Part shown: positions 50,829-59,013 of the stretch, piece after piece
How positions within the stretch are numbered: the first letter of the stretch is position 1
Layout of the letters: each line of letters opens with the position of its first letter
Assembly (NCBI GenBank): GCA_963735115.1
Contig: CAVTJR010000003.1
Location: 744,001 to 808,000, forward strand
Origin: JAKACA01 sp963735115
GTDB taxonomy: Bacteria; Actinomycetota; Acidimicrobiia; Acidimicrobiales; Bog-793
Reading direction: 5' to 3'
Length of the DNA stretch: 64,000 nt
The notes under the pieces: generated by a model
Seen by the model: the letters and a program-made list of their open reading frames with translations, nothing else
What the model was told of the DNA's origin: nothing
Databases searched by the model: none
Translations under genes and position numbers: made by a program

Positions 50829-52142
50829 TTGCCGCGTGGCAGCCGAGCGACCGGCGCTGGCGCCCGGCGAGACTTTCAAGGCCGGGTACATCGGCCTCGT
50901 GACACCCGAGCGCCATCGGCCGGAGACGTCGTTCACAAGCCTGCAGTCGCCTTCGCCAACCGTCTTCTCAGGGAGCGTCCTTGTCAATTCTTCCCGACCG
51001 AGCTGTGCGAGCTCTCCGACGAACAGCTGGCGATCGTCGACCTCTGTAACAGGTTTGCCCGCACGGAGATCCGCCCGCGAGCACGGGCCGTCGACGAGGC
51101 AGACACGGAGATTCCCTGGGAGCTGTGGAACCTCGCCGCCGGCGCCGGTATCACGAGTTTCATGCTCCCGGTCGAGTACGGCGGGGGAGGCTTCACCGAC
51201 GTCTTCAGCCAGTGCCTCGTCCAAGAGGAGCTCTGCTTCGGCGATCTCGGTATCGGCAACCTCCTCTGCTCTGGGGGGTTCTTCGCCGATCCCGTTCTCG
51301 AGCTCGGCACGCCCGAGCAGAAGGCGGAGTGGCTGACGCCGCTGTGCGGCGCCCGACCGCCGCTGACGGCGCTGGCGAACACCGAGCCAGATGTCGGCTC
51401 GGACGCCGCCGCCATCACGACGACGGCGCTCAGGGTGGACGGCGGTTACCGGCTCAACGGTTCGAAAGCCTGGATCTCCAACGCTGGGGCGGCCGAGCAG
51501 TACGTCGTCTTTGCCAAGACCGACCCCTCGGAGCGCAGCAAGGGCATCAGCGCGTTCCTCCTCCGCCGTGATGCCGCCGGGCTCAGCTTCGGCGAGCCCA
51601 TGCGGAAGATGGGCCAGCGGGCCATTGTCTGCCGGGAGATGTTCCTCTCCGACGTCTTTGTCCCGAGCGAGCAACGACTGGGCAAAGAGGGCGAGGGCTT
51701 CCTCGGCCTGATGCGAACCTTCGACATCTCTCGCGCCGTCCTCGCCGCCGCCGCCGTCGGGATCGGCCGTGCAGCCCTCGAGTACGCCTGCGAGTACGCC
51801 CGCAGCCGAAAGCAGTTCGGCTCGCCCATCATCGAGCACCAAGCGGTCGCCTTCCGTCTCGCCGACATGGCGACCCGGGTGGAGTCGTCACGCCTGCTCG
51901 TGTGGAGGGCGGCAAAGCGGCTCGATGCCGGTCTGCCGGCCACCGTCGCCGCCGCCATGGCGAAGCTGGCCGCCTCCGAGACGGCCATGCACTGCACCTG
52001 GGCCGCCGTCCAGACCCTTGGTGGGTGGGGGTACTCCCGCGACTTCCCGGTGGAGCAGTGGATGAGAGATGCCAAGCTGGAAGAGATCGAGGAAGGTACG
52101 TCGGACATCATGCGCCTCGTCATTGCCCGCGGCCTCAAGTGA
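50829..52142 (+). CDS. acyl-CoA dehydrogenase, 5' end uncertain
   Basis: A flavin-dependent acyl-CoA dehydrogenase. Homology runs from LSDEQLAIVDLCNRFARTEI (base 51012 onward) to the end: ALANTEPDVGSDAAAITTTA and LNGSKAWISNAGAAE form the flavin-binding region, RKQFGSPIIEHQAVAFRLADM and ETAMHCTWAAVQTLGGWGYS are C-terminal motifs, and EEIEEGTSDIMRLVIARGL carries the usual catalytic-Glu position. The natural start is unclear: homologues begin about three codons before LSDEQ, where this gene has CTG (51003). The nearest normal in-frame start is TTG 50829, which adds 58 residues with no homology. It may oxidise a product of the kinase cluster next to it. Confidence 0.82.
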   Translation: MPRGSRATGAGARRDFQGRVHRPRDTRAPSAGDVVHKPAVAFANRLLRERPCQFFPTELCELSDEQLAIVDLCNRFARTEIRPRARAVDEADTEIPWELWNLAAGAGITSFMLPVEYGGGGFTDVFSQCLVQEELCFGDLGIGNLLCSGGFFADPVLELGTPEQKAEWLTPLCGARPPLTALANTEPDVGSDAAAITTTALRVDGGYRLNGSKAWISNAGAAEQYVVFAKTDPSERSKGISAFLLRRDAAGLSFGEPMRKMGQRAIVCREMFLSDVFVPSEQRLGKEGEGFLGLMRTFDISRAVLAAAAVGIGRAALEYACEYARSRKQFGSPIIEHQAVAFRLADMATRVESSRLLVWRAAKRLDAGLPATVAAAMAKLAASETAMHCTWAAVQTLGGWGYSRDFPVEQWMRDAKLEEIEEGTSDIMRLVIARGLK

Positions 52143-52268
52143 GCGGGCCTGCAGAAGGCTCCCCCGGCTCGCCAGCAAGGCGCCAACTGAATGGGCCGGC
52201 CTCAAGGGCTCCGTCAAGGGCTCCCCGGCGCGACGGCGCCTGCCGCCTCCTGCTGGCGACGAGTGGCC

Positions 52269-53687
52269 TCAGGGCTTCAGGCCGGCCGTCAGGAGCTCTC
52301 CTGCGCGCAGGGCCTCGGGAACAGCGTTCGACATCGACCGTGACACCTCGGCGAACAGCCGGGACCGAACCGGGTGGGCGGGTCGCCAGCGGACGGAGTC
52401 GAGCGGCTTGGGGCGCCCGAGGAAGTAGCCCTGTCCGTAGCGGATTCCGAGCTCACCGAGCACGGCGAGCTCGCCGGCGGTCTCGATTCCTTCCGCGATG
52501 ATCTCCGCCCGCGTCTGCTCGGTGAAGGCCACGAGGGCAGCCGCCAGCGCCCGCCGGACTGGATCGCAGTCGATTCCCGTCGTCAAGGCCCGGTCCAGCT
52601 TGATCAGGTCAGGGCTGAGCTTGAGGATGTGAGCGAGGCTGGCAAAACCCGCACCCGTGTCGTCGATGGCGAGACGGGCCCCCATGAGGCGCAACCGCGC
52701 GAGGTAATCCCCCAGACGCGGGTAGTCGTCGACCGGGACCTGTTCGGTCAGCTCGATCACGATCCGACCCGGGTCGGACTCCATGAGGAGACCCAAGACC
52801 TCCTCGTCCGCCAATGCGTCCGGGCCGGCGTTCAGGCAGAGGCCGATGCCGGGTGGGAGGCCGGACAAGGACTCGAGCGCTGTGCGCATTGAGGCGATCT
52901 CGAGCTCGACGCCGAGGCCGGCGGCGTGGGCTTCTGCGAACCACTGGTCGGGCGGCCGCTTGGGCTTGCCGGGGAAGCGAGCAAGGGCCTCAAAGGCGAA
53001 GAGCTCCCCGCTCCAGAGGTCGAAGATGGGCTGGAAGTGGTGCATCAGGCGCTGCCCCTCGAGGACGCGCTCGATGCGACGGCGGGCCTCCAGGCCACCG
53101 ACCGTGCCCGGGCTCAACACGTTCGCCACGAACCTCTCTTCGACGGCGAGGTCGAACTCGTCCGAAGCCGGTGCATCGAGCGGGGTGAGTGACAGCAACC
53201 TGCCCGTGACCCCGGTCAGATCTGCAGCCGCGGCGATCACGACGCTCACGAACTCGGCGAACTTGCTGAGCGTGGTCACGTCGCCGTCGTCGAAGGCGTG
53301 GGTACGCGAGGAGCTGACATTGAGCACGCCGATTGCCTCGGTGCCGCGCCGAAGCGGCACGCAGACCGCCGAGGCGACCCGGTAGGCCTGACAGAGGTCG
53401 AGATGAACGCGGGGATCGCTCTCCGCGTCGTCGCAGCGCAGCGTCAGACGCGTCTTCACGGCCAGCCCGGAGAGGCTCCCGGTCAGAGGCACTTTGCCAC
53501 CCACTTGACCGGCGAGATAGCCGCTGCCGCAGACGAAGCTGAGCGAAGCGTCCTCGCCGACGAGCCCGATGAGGACGCCCTCGGCTCCGGCGACGACCGC
53601 CGTGACCTCGTCGGCGACCCGCTGCATGAGCCCCATCGGGTCGACGGCCTGCCGGACAGCATCGTGGAGGTCGGCCCGATGCTTCAA
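52269..53687 (-). CDS. GAF-EAL c-di-GMP phosphodiesterase
   Basis: A 472-residue soluble protein with an N-terminal GAF sensor domain (about 15-155) and a C-terminal EAL domain (about 200-450). The catalytic set is complete: FAFEALAR with EAL at 233-235, the Asn in LCLNAGPDA, IVIELTE, the double Asp in LAIDDTGAG, the Lys in LIKLDRAL, IIAEGIE and the Gln in YGQGYFLGRP. It should hydrolyse c-di-GMP to pGpG under control of a ligand bound in the GAF domain. It starts with TTG (53687) after AGGAGC, divergent from the cNMP/CBS/DUF294 gene. With the GGDEF-RHH protein it gives both arms of c-di-GMP turnover within 10 kb. Confidence 0.9.
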   Translation of the reverse strand: MKHRADLHDAVRQAVDPMGLMQRVADEVTAVVAGAEGVLIGLVGEDASLSFVCGSGYLAGQVGGKVPLTGSLSGLAVKTRLTLRCDDAESDPRVHLDLCQAYRVASAVCVPLRRGTEAIGVLNVSSSRTHAFDDGDVTTLSKFAEFVSVVIAAAADLTGVTGRLLSLTPLDAPASDEFDLAVEERFVANVLSPGTVGGLEARRRIERVLEGQRLMHHFQPIFDLWSGELFAFEALARFPGKPKRPPDQWFAEAHAAGLGVELEIASMRTALESLSGLPPGIGLCLNAGPDALADEEVLGLLMESDPGRIVIELTEQVPVDDYPRLGDYLARLRLMGARLAIDDTGAGFASLAHILKLSPDLIKLDRALTTGIDCDPVRRALAAALVAFTEQTRAEIIAEGIETAGELAVLGELGIRYGQGYFLGRPKPLDSVRWRPAHPVRSRLFAEVSRSMSNAVPEALRAGELLTAGLKP

Positions 53688-53872
53688 TGTGGGCGCTCCT
53701 CTCGCGGGCAGTACAGGCGGTTCTCGTCCCCCGCCTTATCGGCCGAAACCGCGCAGAGGTTGAGGCATTGCCCTGATAAGGGGTGCCTTTGTCGGCCCCC
53801 TGACGCCTGGTGGGCCGAGGCGCCGAGGATCAATTCGGCGCCGGCTGCCGGGCGCGGCAACACTGGTCGTCG

Positions 53873-55732
53873 GTGAGCACCGTCCCGGAGATCGTCGAGT
53901 TCCTACGGATGCACCAGCCCTTCGACGCGCTCGAGCGCGAGGACGTCGAGCGGGCGGCTGCCGCCGCCGAAGTGGAGTTCCATGGCGCCGGCACGGTGAT
54001 CTTCTCCCAGGGCGCCGAGTCGAGTGAGTCCCTCCGCATCATCCGTGCAGGCGCGGTCGAGGTCGTGCACGACGGCCGCGTGCTCGACTTGCTCGGCGTG
54101 GGCGAGATGTTCGGCCACGCCTCGATGCTGTCGGGCCTGCCGACGGGTTTTGCCACTCGGGCCGCCGAGGACACCGTCACCTACCGGATTCCTGCCGATG
54201 CCGCCTATGCGCTGCTCGGCCAGGCGGCCGGCCTCCGCTACATCACTCGCTCGCTCTTGCAGGACCGCTACAAGATCCGGTTGGGGCGCCCTTCGACCGA
54301 ACCCGATCAGCTCACCCAGCCGGTCGGCACCCTCGTGCGCTCGCCCGCCGTGCTGTGCCCGCCCTCGACGACGATCGGGGACGCTGCCCGCGAGATGAGC
54401 GCCCGCGGGGCGACGGCCGTTGTGGTCGACCTCGGGTCGTCGCTCGGGATCCTGACCGACCGTGATCTGCGCTCTCGCGTGCTGGCGGCCGGCCGCTCGC
54501 CCGACATCCCCGTCTCGGAGGCGATGAGCGCGCCCGCCGAGACGGTTGCCTTCGATCGACCGGCGGGCGAGGTGCTGCTCGACATGCTGGATCGAGGGTT
54601 TCGGCACTTCCCGGTCCTGTCGCCGACGGGCGAGGTGATCGGCGTCATCGCAGATTCCGACCTGGTCGTCGTCCAGACCCGCTCGTCATTCTCACTCCGC
54701 CAGGCGATCAGCCGGGCGGCATCGGTGGCAGAGCTGGCCACGGCCGCCGCCGCCCTGCGCCCGGCGGTGGTGAGCCTGCATCGGGGCCACATGGCGACAC
54801 TCGACATCGAGGCCATCTATTCGGTCGTATCTGATGCCTTGACCCGGCGGGCGCTCGAGTTCGCCATCGGGGAGATGGGTGAGCCGCCGGCGCCATTTGC
54901 GTGGCTGGCCCTCGGCAGCCAAGCCCGCCGGGAAGCGGTCCCGAGCTCGGACCTCGACAGCGCTATCGCCTTTGTGACAGGAGAAGAGGCGGCTCGGCAA
55001 GCGCCTGCCGTCCGCCCTTACTTCAACTCCCTCGCCGAGCGGGCGATGGAGATCCTCGTCGCCTGCGGCTTTCATCCCGACACCCATCGAGTGAGTGCCT
55101 CCGACCCTCTCTTCGTGCGCTCCTACGACTCCTGGCATCGAGCCGGGCGCTCCTGGCTGGAGGATCCGAACCAGGAGAAGGCTCTCGTCCTCGTGTCCGT
55201 CCTCGCCGACAGCCGCCCGGTCTTCGGCGTGGACGCGGCGGAATCGCCCGCCGAGACGTTCCGCAACGCCTCGCAGTACCCCGGGCTCCTACGCCTGCTC
55301 GCCCGCTTCGCCGTCTCGCACCGGCCGCCGACGGGGTTTCTCGGAGGGCTCGTGGTGGAGCACTCGGGGGAGCACCGCGGCCGGTTGGATCTGAAGGACG
55401 GTGGCGCCCTGCCGATCGTTGACCTGGCCCGCTGGGCCGGCATGGTCGCCGGCGTGACGTGCGCCTCGACCTCCGAGCGCTTGCGCGCCGCCGGCGAGGC
55501 GGGTGTCCTCCTGCCGACGGACGCCAGCACGCTGATCGAGTCGTTCGAGCTCGTCTCCGAGCTTCGCCTCGACCATCAGGTCAGGCAGCTCGTGGCCGGC
55601 GCGGAGCCGGACGACTTCGTCGACCCCGGCGACCTGAGCGCCCTCACGCGCAGCTATCTGAAGGAGGCGTTCCGCGCCGTCGCCGCCGTGCAGAAACACG
55701 TCTCGGCCGAGCTCTCGCTCAGCGTCCGGTGA
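53873..55732 (+). CDS. cNMP-binding/CBS/DUF294 nucleotidyltransferase-like signalling protein
   Basis: A 619-residue protein. Residues about 1-115 are a cyclic-nucleotide-binding domain (VGEMFGHASMLSGLPTGFATR is the phosphate-cassette region), then two CBS motifs (about 140-270, including GILTDRDLRSRVLA and GVIADSDLVV), then a DUF294 nucleotidyltransferase-fold domain with WLALGSQARREA and SDLDSAIAF (GS-x-x-x-D-x-D) and the DUF294 C-terminal helical domain. Such proteins sense adenine nucleotides and are commonly paired with a DnaQ-like exonuclease, as here: the stop overlaps the exonuclease GTG (GTGA). GTG 53873 is the start, divergent from the GAF-EAL gene. Confidence 0.88.
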   Translation: MSTVPEIVEFLRMHQPFDALEREDVERAAAAAEVEFHGAGTVIFSQGAESSESLRIIRAGAVEVVHDGRVLDLLGVGEMFGHASMLSGLPTGFATRAAEDTVTYRIPADAAYALLGQAAGLRYITRSLLQDRYKIRLGRPSTEPDQLTQPVGTLVRSPAVLCPPSTTIGDAAREMSARGATAVVVDLGSSLGILTDRDLRSRVLAAGRSPDIPVSEAMSAPAETVAFDRPAGEVLLDMLDRGFRHFPVLSPTGEVIGVIADSDLVVVQTRSSFSLRQAISRAASVAELATAAAALRPAVVSLHRGHMATLDIEAIYSVVSDALTRRALEFAIGEMGEPPAPFAWLALGSQARREAVPSSDLDSAIAFVTGEEAARQAPAVRPYFNSLAERAMEILVACGFHPDTHRVSASDPLFVRSYDSWHRAGRSWLEDPNQEKALVLVSVLADSRPVFGVDAAESPAETFRNASQYPGLLRLLARFAVSHRPPTGFLGGLVVEHSGEHRGRLDLKDGGALPIVDLARWAGMVAGVTCASTSERLRAAGEAGVLLPTDASTLIESFELVSELRLDHQVRQLVAGAEPDDFVDPGDLSALTRSYLKEAFRAVAAVQKHVSAELSLSVR

Positions 55733-56412
55733 GGCTCGGTCCGCACGGGGGTGCCCGTAGGGCTCCGTGGGCCGTCGCTTATGCCAGAGCGAGCCCTCCC
55801 CCGGGCCGCACGCCCTGGCGCCAAGCCCGCTTCTGCGTCGTCGACCTGGAGCTCACTGGTCTCGACGCCCGCACCGACGAGATCATCTCCTTCGGGGCGG
55901 TCCCCATCGAGCAGGGCTTGGTCGGAACCGACCAGACCCTCTACGGGCTCGTGCGACCGACGCGCTCGCTCCCGGAGGCCTCTGTGCTGGTTCACGGGAT
56001 CCGAACCGTCGACCTCGATGGGGCGCCCGGGCTCGAGGAAGCGATCGGCCCGCTCGTCGACGCCATGACGGGCAGGGCGCTCGTGGCGCACGCCGCTCCT
56101 ATCGAGCGGGCGTTTCTGGGCGCTGCGCTGCGGCGCTTCGGGCTGCGCCTGCGCGAGCCTGTCATCGACACCGAAGTGCTCGCCCGCCTCCTCATGGCGG
56201 AGCGGGGTGCGACCGTCCCCTCCTTCGTCCGCCTCGGTGAGCTCGTGGCCTACCTCGGCCTCCCGGAGCACCGCCCCCACCACGCCCTCGGGGACGCCTT
56301 GACGACGGCACAGGCGTTCCTGGCGCTCGCCTCCCACCTCGAGGCGGGCGGGACGAGCACCGTCCGGTCCCTGGCGCGGGCAGCCGACCGCCTGCCGTGG
56401 TTGACCCGCTAG
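55729..56412 (+). CDS. DnaQ-like 3'-5' exonuclease
   Basis: A 227-residue DEDDh-type exonuclease. Exo I is FCVVDLELTGLD (D-x-E), the Exo II region is VAHAAPIERAFLG, and Exo III is HRPHHALGDALTT (H-x4-D) near the end. In Exo II the usual Asp-containing N-x-x-F-D is IERAF, so one metal ligand may be Glu. It is a PolC/epsilon-like enzyme acting on single-stranded DNA or RNA. Its GTG overlaps the stop of the DUF294 protein (GTGA), the typical partner pair in proteobacteria and actinobacteria. A role in signalling-linked RNA or DNA trimming is suspected but unproven. Confidence 0.85.
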   Translation: MRLGPHGGARRAPWAVAYARASPPPGRTPWRQARFCVVDLELTGLDARTDEIISFGAVPIEQGLVGTDQTLYGLVRPTRSLPEASVLVHGIRTVDLDGAPGLEEAIGPLVDAMTGRALVAHAAPIERAFLGAALRRFGLRLREPVIDTEVLARLLMAERGATVPSFVRLGELVAYLGLPEHRPHHALGDALTTAQAFLALASHLEAGGTSTVRSLARAADRLPWLTR

Positions 56413-56560
56413 AGCGGCGGCGTCGGCGGAAGCAGCAGGCACGGGAACGAGGCGTGGCGGGTGTCTGCCAGACTTCGACGGACTGAGCGCCAGGGGGGCG
56501 TCTTCGCCGTTTCGCGTCGGGGGCTTATCACCGGCGGCCGGACCACTTGAGGAGGGGACG

Positions 56561-57919
56561 ATGGCGATCGAGCCAGGAGAGGACCGGCGCGAGGTCGACC
56601 TCGTTCTCGCGGGGGGAACGGTCCTTCCCATGGGAGGGCTGGCGGCGATCGAGGACGGCTTCGTGGCCGTTGACGCCGGCGAGATCGTCGCCGTCGGGGG
56701 CGCCGACGACACCGCCCGCCCGCACGGGCGGCGCCTGATCGACGCCGGCGGTGGCGTCATCATGCCCGGCTTTGTCAACCCCCACACCCACATCGGCTCC
56801 AACATGCTGCTCCGAGGTCTCGACGAGGACGTGTCGCTCTTCGAGTGGCTGGCGTCCATGTGGCGGCTGAAGCGCAACTTCGACCACGAGACGCTCTACT
56901 GGGCGAGCCTCGTGGGGCTCATCGAGATGGTCCGCTCTGGCATCACCTGTTTCAACGAGCACTTCGATGCCTACGCGGTGGAGCCCCAGCTCGATGCGCT
57001 CAGGGTGGTGCCCTTGCGGGCGACGCTCGGCTACGGCTTCGCCGACCGAGGCATCTACGAGTCGATCGCCAACTGGTCGTGGGAGACGATCGGGCGCTTC
57101 GGCGAGATCGTCGGCGCCCACGAGGAAGGCAGTGACGGGCGAGTGCGCCTGGCGTTGGCGCCTCACGCCACCTACTCCTGCGGAGCCGAGATGTTCCGGT
57201 CGGTCCGCCGCACGGCCAGCGAGGTCGGCGTGCCCATTCACGTCCACCTCGCCGAGGGCTTGCAGGAGATGGCCTATGTGTCAGAGCACTATGGCACCAC
57301 GCCGGTGCAGTGGCTGGACTCGCTCGGCTTCTTCGGCGAGGACGTCACCTGCGCCCACTGCACCCAGCTCGATGCCCGCGACATCGAAATCCTCGCCGAA
57401 CGAGGCGCCCGCATCGCCACGTGTCCGGTCTGCAACGCCAAGCTGTGCTCAGGCACGCTGCCGTTGCGGGAGGTGCGAGCGGCCGGCATTCCCGTCGGCC
57501 TGGCGACCGATGGGCCGGCTTCTCACAACACCCTCGACATGTTCCAGGAGATGAAGTTCGCCGGGATCATCCACAAGCAGAACGCGGGCGACCCGCAGTT
57601 CCTCACCACGAGCGAGCTGCTCGAGATGGCGACGACCGGGGCGGCAGATGCCATGCATCGCCCCGAGCTCGGGCGACTCGCCCCCGGGCATCCCGCCGAC
57701 GTGATCGTCGTCGACCTCGGCGGCGCACATGTGCAGCCCGTCTACGACGTCGGCGCCGCCCTCGTCTATTCGAGCCGGGCCGACGACGTTCGCTACACCG
57801 TCGTCGGCGGCGACGTGCTCCTCGACGACGGCGCCATCGTCGGCGTGAACGAGGAGGAGGCGCTGGCGAAGTTCCGCCACCTCGCGAGGACCCTGCGTGA
57901 CCGCAGTCTTGCGGGATGA
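56561..57919 (+). CDS. metal-dependent amidohydrolase, SsnA/MtaD/AtzA-like deaminase
   Basis: A 452-residue amidohydrolase of the cytosine-deaminase-like group. GFVNPHTHIGSNMLLRG has the H-x-H metal site, VHLAEGLQEM the next His and Glu, CAHCTQLDARDI the substrate His, and GLATDGPASHNTLDM the catalytic Asp. Relatives deaminate S-adenosylhomocysteine, methylthioadenosine, guanine or s-triazines; the exact substrate cannot be read off. ATG 56561 follows GAGGAGGGG. It stands alone, convergent to the LLM oxidoreductase with about 190 unassigned bases between. Confidence 0.85.
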   Translation: MAIEPGEDRREVDLVLAGGTVLPMGGLAAIEDGFVAVDAGEIVAVGGADDTARPHGRRLIDAGGGVIMPGFVNPHTHIGSNMLLRGLDEDVSLFEWLASMWRLKRNFDHETLYWASLVGLIEMVRSGITCFNEHFDAYAVEPQLDALRVVPLRATLGYGFADRGIYESIANWSWETIGRFGEIVGAHEEGSDGRVRLALAPHATYSCGAEMFRSVRRTASEVGVPIHVHLAEGLQEMAYVSEHYGTTPVQWLDSLGFFGEDVTCAHCTQLDARDIEILAERGARIATCPVCNAKLCSGTLPLREVRAAGIPVGLATDGPASHNTLDMFQEMKFAGIIHKQNAGDPQFLTTSELLEMATTGAADAMHRPELGRLAPGHPADVIVVDLGGAHVQPVYDVGAALVYSSRADDVRYTVVGGDVLLDDGAIVGVNEEEALAKFRHLARTLRDRSLAG

Positions 57920-58113
57920 TCGGCTCCTCGGCCACCTCGGTGGCGTAGGGGCGGCGACGAGCCGCTTCGACGGGGGAATGGCGACCCGCCTGCGCCCGGT
58001 TGCACACCACAGACGGGCGCGGGGCCTGCAGATCGGGCGCCTCCTCCCCACGACACGTTCGTCACCGTGCCTGGCGGCTGACCGTCTCGTCCTTCGAGCC
58101 ACCCTCGACGCCG

Positions 58114-59001
58114 TCAGGTCTGCAGGTCAAGCACCGCCTCGGCGAGCCAATCGAGCTCCTCGTCGACCGAGCTCACCGGCCATGCCGGACGGAGCACGAA
58201 TTTCGACAGCCCCTGCCCGACGAGAGAGGCGATCAAGCTCCGGAGGCGCTCACGGCCGACGGGCAGCAGTGACTCCGGATCCGTATCGGGCCGCCGCTGT
58301 GCCAGCTGGGACAACGCCTCCGACGACGCCTGGCTGCGGGCGTAGGGGATCGAGAGCCCGAAGTGCTCCGGGTCGATCTTGCGGCCGACCTCGTCTGCCG
58401 CCCGCTCGATGCACATCCGTGCGCTTCCCGCCTCGGCGGCCGTCAGGGCAGCGCCCAGCCAACCGTCAGCGAGACGCCCTGCCCGGTCGAGCGCCCGCGG
58501 CCCCATGCCACCCAGCCAGAGCTCGAGCGGGTCCTGCACCGGTCGCGGTGTCACGATGATGCCCGGAAAGCTGAACCGCTCGCTGTGGTGCTCGACGCGC
58601 TCACCCGACCAGAAACGCCGCAGGAGCGGCACGACCTCGTCGAGGCAGGCGCCTCGGTCGGCCCTGAGCACGCCGAGCGCCTCCCGCTCCGCCGACTGCC
58701 CGATTCCGGGCACGATCATGAGAAGGAGGCGGCCGCCGCTGAGCTGATCGATCTGGGCGAGCTCCTTCGCCAGCAGCATCGGGTTTCTTCCGATGGGCAC
58801 GATGTTCGCCCCGAGCTTGAGCCGCCGTGTGCGGCCGGCGGCAAAGGCGAGACCGACGGTGGGGTCGGCCGTCGGCCCGAGCGGCACGTCCGATAGCCAG
58901 ATCGTGTCGAAACCCCGCTCCTCCAGCCCGTCGACGAGCGACACGTACGACTCGGCGACGAAGCGCCCACCGCCCGGTGCTACGGCGATCCTGACTTTCA
59001 C
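58114..59001 (-). CDS. LLM-class flavin/F420-dependent oxidoreductase
   Basis: A 295-residue luciferase-like monooxygenase-fold enzyme. The N-terminal strand VRIAVAPGGGRFVAESYVS, GFDTIWLSDVPLGPTADPTV, LKLGANIVPIGRNPMLLAKE, QLSGGRLLLMIVPGI and ELWLGGMGPRALDRAGRLADGWLG are family landmarks. Actinobacterial members often use F420 as cofactor, but FMN is also possible. GTG 59001 starts 12 bases after the enolase stop, so it is the second gene of an enolase operon. The functional link between the two is not evident. Confidence 0.85.
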   Translation of the reverse strand: MKVRIAVAPGGGRFVAESYVSLVDGLEERGFDTIWLSDVPLGPTADPTVGLAFAAGRTRRLKLGANIVPIGRNPMLLAKELAQIDQLSGGRLLLMIVPGIGQSAEREALGVLRADRGACLDEVVPLLRRFWSGERVEHHSERFSFPGIIVTPRPVQDPLELWLGGMGPRALDRAGRLADGWLGAALTAAEAGSARMCIERAADEVGRKIDPEHFGLSIPYARSQASSEALSQLAQRRPDTDPESLLPVGRERLRSLIASLVGQGLSKFVLRPAWPVSSVDEELDWLAEAVLDLQT

Positions 59002-59013
59002 GGCCCCACCTTG

